DNA of 64,000 nt from Papilionanthe hookeriana x Papilionanthe teres (Eukaryota; Streptophyta; Magnoliopsida; Asparagales; Orchidaceae), in assembly GCA_022702705.1 (NCBI GenBank), contig CM040422.1:38029270-38093269 (forward strand), read 5' to 3'. The notes beneath the pieces were generated by a model. It was not told the origin of the DNA. It made no database searches and saw nothing but the letters and a program-made list of their open reading frames with translations. The translations under genes were made by a program, and so were the position numbers. Shown here piece by piece: positions 56,101 to 64,000 of the stretch; position 1 is the first letter of the stretch, and each line of letters starts with the position of its first letter.

Positions 56101-57600
56101 AATTTTTAGGCACCAGCACAAAATTGGAAGCACTGAAGTAGCTAGGGAGGGGTTGACCATGGAAATAACTTTGAATTGCAGCAACAACATCCCCACCAAT
56201 CATCTTCCAAGACTTCTTATAAAAGTCTGCAGTATAGCCATCAGGCCCTGCAGTTTTGGAACTATCAACTGAGTTTAAAGCATTTGAGATTTCCACTTCT
56301 GATGGGATTTCAGTAAGCTCTAATTCACTGGTATACTGGAAAATATCTTGGAATAGGGATCCATCACTTTGCATTTTGTTCATTGGATGATGGTTAAGAA
56401 GTCTTTCAGAGTGTTTAACTGCATCTATGCCAATCTCATTGTCATCCTGTAGTTTGCTGCCCTCATCAGAGTAGATGGAGTGAATGTTATTACATTTCCT
56501 TCTATATTTAATACATGCATGATAAAATTGAGTATTCCTATCACCATTTATAAAGTGGCTCAATGCAGCTTTCTATTTTAGATACTGTTCCAATTTATCA
56601 GTAGCAATCAGCAAGTTTGTTTGTGCAGCATAAAACTGATCCTCAGTGACAATTCCAGATTGAACGTTGGTCTCCATCCTGTTAGTCTCCTTTTCAGCCT
56701 CCTGGACAGCAGCAGAAAGATCACCAATAGAATTCCAACTCCATTTTCTAAGAGCTTTACTAAGTTTAATCTGCAACATGCTTAACTTGGTAAAAGGGTC
56801 TGGATGATCAGCATTGCACCAGTTATCCTGGACAATCTTGTCAAACTCAGCATAGGTGGACCAGACATTTAGATATCTGAAAGGAGGGGGAGTATTAGTA
56901 CAGCTGGGAGTGGTAATGGAAATAAGGAGGGGCCTGTGGTCAGAGCCAGCAAAACTGAGGTGGGTCACATAGGTGAGAAGCCAATTAGATAGCCAGTTAT
57001 TATTAACGAGAATTCTATCTAGCCTTTCTCAAATTTTACCTCTCTTACAGGTATAGGCAGGCCCTCTAAATCCAATATCAAAAAGGTGTGCTGCTAGAAT
57101 ATTATCATTAAAAGTGGTTATATCAGAGAGCTTAAGAGACCTCCCCCCAAGTTTTTCAGCAGTGGAGCCAATACTGTTAAAATCACCACCCACCAACCAG
57201 GGTGAGTTCAGTTGAGCACTGATGCCATGGAGATGATTCTACAAGATCTGTTTATCTTCCTTACTGCAGCCAGCATATACAAAAGTTACTACACCATTTC
57301 TGCCATTGATTTGATAGGATGAGTGTATGAATTGCTTATTGTCAATAAGAACAGTCCAAGAGACCTTTCTGTAGAAAATCCAAATTTTATTGTTACAGTT
57401 AGCATAATGAGTGAAGCCATGTAATTTACTGATAATCTTTTGTGGGTATTTGTGAACCAAGGGTTCCAAAATAGTAACACACCAAAACTTATGTTTCTTA
57501 TTGAGATGTAAAAGTCTTTGTAAAGATAAGGGGTTGGCAATACCCCTAATATTCCAACATAAAAAGTTAATCATTTTTTCAGATGGGGATGGAGTGAGGG
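53139..57600 (-). mobile_element. LINE-2: 5'-truncated plant L1 with RNase H
   Basis: It contains ORF2 only; no ORF1 is found before the ORF2 start. The right end at about 57575-57600 runs straight into the 80-bp tandem array. The 3' end lacks a poly(A) and ends next to (TA)n. The subfamily differs from LINE-1. No clear target duplication is visible. Confidence 0.85.
53566..57574 (-). pseudogene. LINE-2 ORF2: endonuclease, reverse transcriptase, RNase H (broken)
   Basis: It starts MINFLCWNIRGIANPLSLQR (57574). The endonuclease continues through VGGDFNSIG and GSDHRPLLISI (56573-56968). RT covers 55814-56563 (VDSSKTAGPDGYTADFY, LNQSTFVKGRSITDN) and 55146-55871 (GLKLGDPLSPTIFILVVYYF, active site LIYADDIMNF, SNGGRITLLKSIL). 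A zinc-finger-like region lies at about 54380-54875. An intact RNase H is at 53566-54219, with INTDGSF (Asp), ALEAEL (Glu), EVDSTELL (Asp) and REGNKAAHWLA. It has fewer lesions than LINE-1: one stop at about 56570, a frameshift near 55860 and breaks at 54880-55140. Confidence 0.88.
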
Positions 57601-58150
57601 TGTTGACCTCATTTTTATAATGAGTCAATACCTTTTTGAACTAAAAAGTCAACTTTGGTCAAAATGGTCAAACCAGACCCAATGACCAACCCCGTTGACC
57701 CCATAGGTCAGCCTTTTGACCTAAAAAGTCAACTTTGGTCAAAATAGTCAAACCAGACCCAATGTCCAACCCTGTTGACCTCATAGGTCACCCTTTTAAC
57801 CTAAAAAGTCAACTTTGGTCGAACCAAACCCAATGACCAACCCTGTTGACCCCATAGGCCACCCTTTTGACCTAAAAAATCAACTTTGGTCAAAATGGTC
57901 AAACCAGACCCAATGACCAACCCTGTTGACCCCATAGGTCACCCTCTTGACCTAAAAAGTCAACTTTGGTCAAAATGGTCAAACCAGACCCAATGACCAA
58001 CCCTGTTGACCCCATAGGTCAACCTTTTGACCTAAAATGACAATTTTGGTCAAAATAACCAATCCATATCCAATCACCAACCTTATTGACCCAATGGGTC
58101 AACACATGACCTAAAAAGTCAATTTTGGTTAAAATGATCAATTTTTGATC
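57600..58150. repeat. 80-bp tandem array (about 7 copies)
   Basis: The AACTTTGGTC core starts at 57651, 57731, 57811, 57882, 57962, 58042 and, as AATTTTGGTT, 58121, giving a period of 80 bp with one 71-bp unit lacking CAAAATGGT. Each unit holds inverted GGTCA-CCTTT-TGACC arms. The LINE-2 5' end abuts the first unit. It resembles the U3 repeats of large LTRs, which is an inference. Confidence 0.92.
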
Positions 58151-58740
58151 AAACAACCAATGACATGTTTAAACCCCACAATGACAAAAATTAATCAAAT
58201 TAATTTCAAAAGAAAATTATTTTGATTAATTAAATTGACAAATAATTAGATTTTCAATATTTTAATTAATCAAATGACATGATGAAAATTAAATTAAAAG
58301 TCATAAAATGACAAAATTAATCAAATAATTGATTTCAAAATTATTTTGATTAATTAATTAGCTAATGAATTAATTTTAAAAATTTTAATTAATGACCTAA
58401 TTAATTAAAATGAAAAATTAAATTCAAAAGCCATAAAATTACAAAATCCACAAATTGATTAAAAATAATGGAATTAGTTAAATAATTAATCCAAAAATTA
58501 TTTTTAATTAATTAATTGACCAATAATATTATTTTCATGTTTTAATTAATGACTTAATTAATTAAAGTGAAAATTAAATTGAAAAGTCATGAAAAGAGAC
58601 AAAAATCAATTTTAATGACATGGATATTAATCAAATAATTATTTTGTAATTATATCCAATTAATTATTGATTAATAAAAAAATTTCCAATATTTAAATAA
58701 TGACATAATTAATTAAATATGGAAATTAAAATGAAACCAT
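58150..58740. repeat. AT-rich degenerate repeats
   Basis: Segments with TTTTAATTAATGACNTAATTAATTAAA recur near 58259, 58386, 58542 and 58692, spaced 127-156 bp. The unit is palindromic in AATTAATTAATT. No gene is seen. Confidence 0.6.
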
Positions 58741-60590
58741 GATTTTTAAAAATTCCAAATCTCTTTATTTCATCATAAATGACCTCATCCATGGATTATT
58801 CATGACTCATGAGACTTATTAAGTGTAGGTTATTACATTAAAATAACCTATAAACCATGGTTAAAGAAAATAATCATTAAAGAAAATGAGGTGTCGTCCT
58901 CTCTTGAAATTAAAATTTGAGGTGGCTCATCCTCATGAACTCACCAATAAAAATTAGACACCAATTAAACTCACATGAGTAACTTACTTAACCATGGTTA
59001 TAACCAAATTTTAAGAATTCTGCATGAGAATAATATGTGTCACCTTCTCATCCAAACCTTAAATGAGATGTTGGAAGGGGGAGGGCTCACTCTCATGACT
59101 CATCCTTCACCTCTTAGACCACCCAATGGAAGGGAGACAAGAAGCTAACTCATTCCACACCTTGGTTAAGAGCCATCATGGCTAAGGCTTGCATGAGATG
59201 AGTAAGGGGCTTATGTGTCACCATTTCCTCAAATAGAGAAAATCACCTTGAGTGCCATCTAGGGGAGGTGGATTCAACATTATTTGCCCAGCCAAATCCA
59301 CCTCACAAAGGACCCAAAGGGGGCAAGACAAGAGCCCAACTCCAAAGCCTTCACCATGGTTAAGCCTATGATGACTAGGCTTGGAGATTGGCAATTCATC
59401 ATTGCCATAGCCTAAATTTTCCCCACAAGACATTAATGAGGCATATGACAACTCCCCCAAATGATCCTCATCAGCCAAAACTCATCCAAAGCCCTCCCAT
59501 GGCTATAAATAGGACCCAAACACAAGCATATGGAAGAGAGAAAAACCAACTTGGAAAACCTAGATATGATGCTCAAATCTCTTGACCTTCTACAGCAATA
59601 TTGTGCCTAAGGTTCCCAACTTTGGAGCCATAGCAAAATCTAGCCACATCGACTCACCCAACCTAGCCAATTTGGCTCCAAAATCACTTAAGATGACTCA
59701 CGCCACCTACATGGTGGAATCCCAAATTCCACCTAATTTTAAACCAAATTGAGTCAAATTGAGTTGAAATCCACCTCAAGGAAGCTAAGGGGAAGCTCCT
59801 CAAACAATCAAATCAATTCCAAATGGATTAAGGCAAAGGTATGGATGCAATTATCAAAATTATTGGGTTTAATACATATTCCAAAATCTGTACCATTTGA
59901 CCTCTCAAAACCCATTCATCACCGTATGGATGGGTGACTCTTGTCAAGATGATCATTTAAAAAAGAATCACTTAATTCCGTTAAGAATCGAGTGAGATAT
60001 TGATCTTTGAAAATCGACGGCATATATGAAGAGAGAGGGTAATTCTGGATAATTCTGGAATTTAATTCCAGATTATCTTTAAAAACTTTAAAATTGCATA
60101 ACTTTGTGTTGAAAAATCACAAAAATAAAAAAATACCTCTGAAAAGAGGAGAAAGAGGAGAATAATGTCGAAGTAAAATTTTGAATTTTTTAATTATATT
60201 TTATTTTTAATTAATTAATTACTCTCTGGAGTAATTTAATTATTAAAAATTAATTATAATTCCAAAAATTATGAAATTTTTACAGAATTATCCTTCTGTT
60301 ATGACACATATCTCCTAATTTTTCTAAGGACAGAAAAGTTCTTTAGGATATTTTTCTTTAATTTCTAAGCTACTTTGTAATTATTTATAAAAATAATTAT
60401 AAAAATTAGAAATTAAGGAAAATAAATTTGAAAATGGCTAGAAATTTTAGGGTGACACATGAAGACTCTAAATACAATGTTTTTTTAAGCTATTAAGCAA
60501 TTTTGAATGACATTTCCTAAAAATTACTCTTTCACCCAACTTAGCCCATTCCACAATGGTTTGAGTCAAAATTAAGTCTAACTCCAAATA
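58740..60590 (+). mobile_element. Non-repetitive LTR-like segment (probable U3-R of the Tat-like LTR)
   Basis: No ORF here looks coding; the small ones at 59218-59937 share no motif with known proteins. It has a clear TATA box at 59503. On both sides it is flanked by arrays of the hairpin type also seen next to the Tat-like LTR end at the left edge. I infer it is the promoter part of that LTR. It could also be ordinary intergenic DNA. Confidence 0.4.
59503..59513 (+). promoter_or_regulatory. Candidate TATA box
   Basis: CTATAAATAGG after a GC-richer CCCTCCCATGG, followed by CAAACACAAGC, a typical plant promoter layout. No gene follows within 4 kb, which favours an LTR promoter. Confidence 0.5.
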
Positions 60591-61205
60591 TACTTAAAGC
60601 AAGTCTAATGACATCAAAATAGACTTAAATCAATTTTTAATTAAACTTAAAAGACATAATTAAGTTTGATTAACTCTTATTAAACCTTAAAGACATTAGG
60701 TTTAATATAAAATCAAAGTTTAATTAAACTTAAAGACATAATTAAGTTTAATTAACATTTATTAAACCTTAATGACATTAGGTTTAATATAAAATCAATT
60801 TTTTTTTATTAAACTTAAAAGACATAATTAAGTTTAATTAATTCTTATTAAACCTTAAAGACATTAGGTTTAATATAAAATAAATTTTTAATTAAACTTA
60901 AAAGACATAATTAAGTTTGATTAAATCTTATTAAACCTTAAAGACATTAGGTTTAATATAAAATCAAAGTTTAGTTAAACTTAAAAGACATAATTAAGTT
61001 TAATTAACATTTATTATACCTTAAAGACATTAGGTTTAATATAAAATCAATTTTTTTTAATTAAACTTAAAAGACATAATTAAGTTTGATTAACTCTTAT
61101 TAAACCTTAAAAACATTAGGTTTAATATAAAACCAATTTTTAAATGAAACTTAAAAGACATAATTAAGTTTAATTAATTCTTATTAAACCTTAAATAATT
61201 TAGGT
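60590..61205. repeat. 82-86-bp tandem array (about 7 copies)
   Basis: The (G)ACATTAGGTTTAAT core starts at 60692, 60774, 60860, 60943, 61026 and 61112. Each unit has two inverted repeats: TTAAACTTAA-AAGACATAA-TTAAGTTTAA and ATTAAACCT-TAAAGACATT-AGGTTTAAT. Confidence 0.92.
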
Positions 61206-62330
61206 TTAATAATAAACAAACCCTAATTAGGTTTAACCCACATTAAACTTAGTTAATCAACTTAAACCTTACTTACATTAGGTTTAAGTAACCCTTGAAT
61301 CCTAATTAGGTTTAACCCACATTAAACCTAGTTAATCAATTTAAACCTTACTTACATTAGGTTTAAGTAACCCTTAAATCCTAATTAGGTTTAATCCACA
61401 TTAAACCTAGTTAATCAACTTAAACCTTACTTACATTAGGTCTAAGTAACCCTTAAACCCTAATTAGATTTAACCCCTATTAAACCTAATTAATAAACTT
61501 AAACCTTATTTACATTAAGATTAAGTAACTTCTAAACCTTAATTAGGTCTAACTCATTAGACCTAATTAAACCATTATGTCTTAACTAAATTCGACTTAA
61601 TCAAACCAAACTCTAATTAGGTCTAACCCAATTAAACTTAATTAATCCTTAAGTCTTACTTACATTAGGCTTAAATAACTTTTAAACCATAATTAAGTCT
61701 AACCCAATTAGACTTAATCAATACTTAAGCCTTACTTACATTAGGCTTAAGTAATCCTTAAACCCTAATTAGGTCTAACCCAATTAGACTTAATTAATCC
61801 TTAAGCCTTACTTACATTAGGCTTAAATAACTCTTAAACCATAATTAGGTCTAACCCAATTAGACTTAATTAATCCTTAAGCCTTACTTACATTAGGCTT
61901 AAATAACTCTTAAACCATATTTAGGTCTAACCTAATTAGACTTAATTAATCCTTAAGTCTTACTTACATTAGGCTTAAATAATTCTTAAACCATAATTAT
62001 GTCTAATCAAATTAGAATTAATTAATCTTTAAGTCTTACTTACATTAGGCTTAAATAACTCTTAAATCCTAATTAAGTCTAACCCGATTAGACTTAATTA
62101 ATAATTAAGCCTTACTTAACATTAGGCTTAAGTAACCTTTAAACCCTAATAAGGTCTAACCTAACTAGACTTAATTAATCCTTAAGCTTTACTAACATCA
62201 GGCTTAAGTAATGCTTAAACCTTAAATTAAGTCTAACCCTATTAGACTTAATTATCTCTTAAGTCTTACGTACATTTGACTTAAGTAGCTTATATACCCA
62301 ATTAAGCCTAACTCTAATAAGACATAAAAT
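61205..62330. repeat. ~79-bp tandem array (about 14 copies)
   Basis: CTAATTAG starts at 61223, 61302, 61381 and 61460, a period of 79. Inverted repeats are TAGGTTTAA-CCCACA-TTAAACCTA and CTTAAACCT-TACTTACATT-AGGTTTAAG. From about 61550 they become TTAGGTCTAA-CTCA-TTAGACCTAA and CTTAAGCCT-TACTTACATT-AGGCTTAAG. Confidence 0.92.
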
Positions 62331-64000
62331 ATATAACTTAAGTTCAACTCACATTGAACTTAAATTCAAACCGAAACCTAACCTAAATTGAGTCCAATCT
62401 AACTTGAACTCAAGTTAACCTAAACCTTAGGTTCAACCAACATTGAACCTAACTTAAACCTAACCTAACTTGAGTCCAATCTAACTTGAACTCAAGTTAA
62501 CCCTAAAACTTAGGTTCAACCGACATTGAACCTAACCTAAACCTAACCTAACTTGAGTCCAATCTAACTTAAACTCAAGTTAACTTAAACCTTAGGATAA
62601 ACCCACATTGAACCTAACCTAAACCTAACCTAACTTCACTCCAATCTAATTTGAACTCAAGTTAACCTAAACCTTAGGTTCAACCCACATTGAACCTAAC
62701 CTAAACCTAACCTAACTTGAGTCCAATCTAACTTGAACTCAAGTAAACCAAAACCTTAGGTTCAACCCACATTGAAGCTAACCTAAACCTAACCTAACTT
62801 GAGTCCAATCTAACTTGAACTCAAGTTAACCTAAACCTTAGGTTCAACCCACATTGAACCTAACTTAAACATAACCTAACTTGAGTCCAATCTAACTTGA
62901 ACTCAAGTTAACCTAAACCTTAAGTTCAACCCACATTGAACCTAACTTAAACCTAACCTAACTTGAACTCAAGTTAACCTAAACCTTTGGTTCAACCCAC
63001 ATCGAACCTAACTAAACCTAACCTAACTCGAGTCCAATCTAACTCGAACTCGGAGTTAACCTAAACCTTAGGTTCAACCCACATTGAACCTAACCTAAAC
63101 CTAACCTAACTTGAGTCCAATCTAACTTGAACTCAAGTTAACCTAAACCTTAGGTTCAACCCACATTGAACCTAACTTAAACCTAACCTAACTTGAGTCA
63201 AATCTAACTTGAACTCAAGTTAACCTAAACCTTAGGTTCAACCCACATTGAACCTAACTTAAACCTAACCTAACTTGAGTCCAATCTAACTTGAACTCAA
63301 GTTAACCTAAACCTTAGGTTCAACCCACATTGAACCTAACTAAACATAACCAAACTTGAGTCCAATCTAACTTAAACTCAAGTTAACCTAAACCTTAGGT
63401 TCAACCTACATTGAACCTAACCTAAACCTAACCTAACTTGTGTCCAATCTAACTTGAACTCAAGTTAACCTAAACCTTAGGTTCAACCCACATTGAACCC
63501 AACTTAAACCTAACCTAACTTGAGTCCAATCTAACTTGAACTCAAATTAACCTAAACCTTAGCTTCAACCCACATTGAACCTAACTTAAACCTAACCTAA
63601 CTTGAGTCCAATCTAACTTGAACTCAAGTTAACCTAAACCTTAGGTTAAACCTACATTGAACCCAACTTAAACCTAACCTAACTTGAGTCCAATCTAACT
63701 CGAACTCAAGTTAACCTAAACCCAGTTCAACCCACATCGAACCTAACTTAAACCTAACCTAACTCGAGTCCAATCTAACTTGAACTCAACCTAAACCTTA
63801 GGTTCAACCCACATTGAACCTAACATAAACATAACCTAACTTGAACTCAAGTTAACCTAAACTTTAGGTTCAACCCAGATTGAACCTAACTTAACTTAAA
63901 ACCTTAGGTTCAACCCATATTGAACCTAACCTAAACTGAACTAAACTTGAGTTAAACCTAACTTAAACTCAAATCAAATTTTAACTTAACCCACATTGAA
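62330..64000. repeat. 82-bp tandem array (about 20 copies, runs off the window)
   Basis: CCTTAGG starts at 62590 (variant), 62672, 62754 and 62836, and onward every 82 bp. Each unit has TTAGGTTCAA-CCCACA-TTGAACCTAA and TAACTTGAGT-(14)-ACTCAAGTTA. Units are highly similar in the middle and degrade towards 64000. It is the same family as 1-350. Confidence 0.95.

Noticed and set aside
58150..58740. AT-rich stretch as a matrix attachment region or origin
   Set aside because: Composition alone does not support it; it is explained by degenerate AATTAATT repeats.
59218..59937. Short ORFs on both strands as a host gene
   Set aside because: No recognisable motif, no splice-like structure that I can support, and the region lies between hairpin arrays.
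62430..63960. CCTAAACCTAACCTAAC runs as telomere repeats
   Set aside because: They resemble plant CCCTAAA units only in short stretches inside an 82-bp monomer; there is no 7-bp tandem period.
62330..64000. Regular repeats as a CRISPR array
   Set aside because: Units are contiguous 82-bp monomers with no unique spacers, in a plant-like genome.

Overview
This window looks like a repeat-dense, AT-rich piece of a eudicot plant nuclear genome. I see no convincing host gene, tRNA, rRNA or CRISPR array. Almost everything is transposable-element sequence: Ty3/Gypsy LTR retrotransposons of the Athila and Tat/Ogre types, two L1-type LINEs with an RNase H domain, and long tandem arrays. The plant assignment rests on Athila gag and pol motifs, a primer-binding site matching plant tRNA-Asp (TGGCGCCGTTGCCGGGGA), and RNase H-bearing plant L1 ORFs. 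I cannot name the species.

Layout. 1-1740: degenerate tandem repeats. 1690-2025: the 3' end of a Tat-like LTR. About 2040-9419: Athila-0, minus strand, missing its 3' part. 9420-10040: a second Tat-like LTR end with tRNA-Arg type primer-site sequence, followed by a decayed Tat-type leader, gag and protease (10205-13755). 13756-53077: Athila-1, minus strand, same family as Athila-0, interrupted by three nested insertions. These are Athila-3 (plus, 14434-23685, TSD ACCCC, inside the Athila-1 3' LTR), LINE-1 (minus, 33408-39113) and Athila-2 (plus, 39129-51713, TSD GTATA); the last two sit side by side in Athila-1 gag. 53078-53138: a TA microsatellite. 53139 to about 57600: LINE-2 (minus, 5'-truncated). 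57600-64000: a series of tandem arrays (about 80, 84, 79 and 82 bp) around an LTR-like segment with a TATA box. The last array belongs to the same repeat family as the first bases of the window.

How the parts relate. The oldest layer is a Tat/Ogre-like element, or two of them, whose very long repeat-filled LTR probably supplies both window edges. Athila-0 and Athila-1 inserted into it, and later elements inserted into Athila-1. All pol genes are broken. Athila-3 has lost RT and integrase. Athila-2 has lost the C-terminal half of integrase but keeps a 669-codon gag-protease ORF and an uninterrupted 390-codon accessory ORF.

Three observations seem most worth following. (1) The tandem arrays are strings of short inverted repeats whose two arms change together between arrays, as a conserved hairpin would. 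(2) Athila-1 and Athila-2 both carry two tandem, divergent copies of a plant-transposon-protein-like ORF in the position usually given to env. (3) Each Athila family has its own GC-rich palindromic motif, repeated in the LTR and in front of each accessory ORF.
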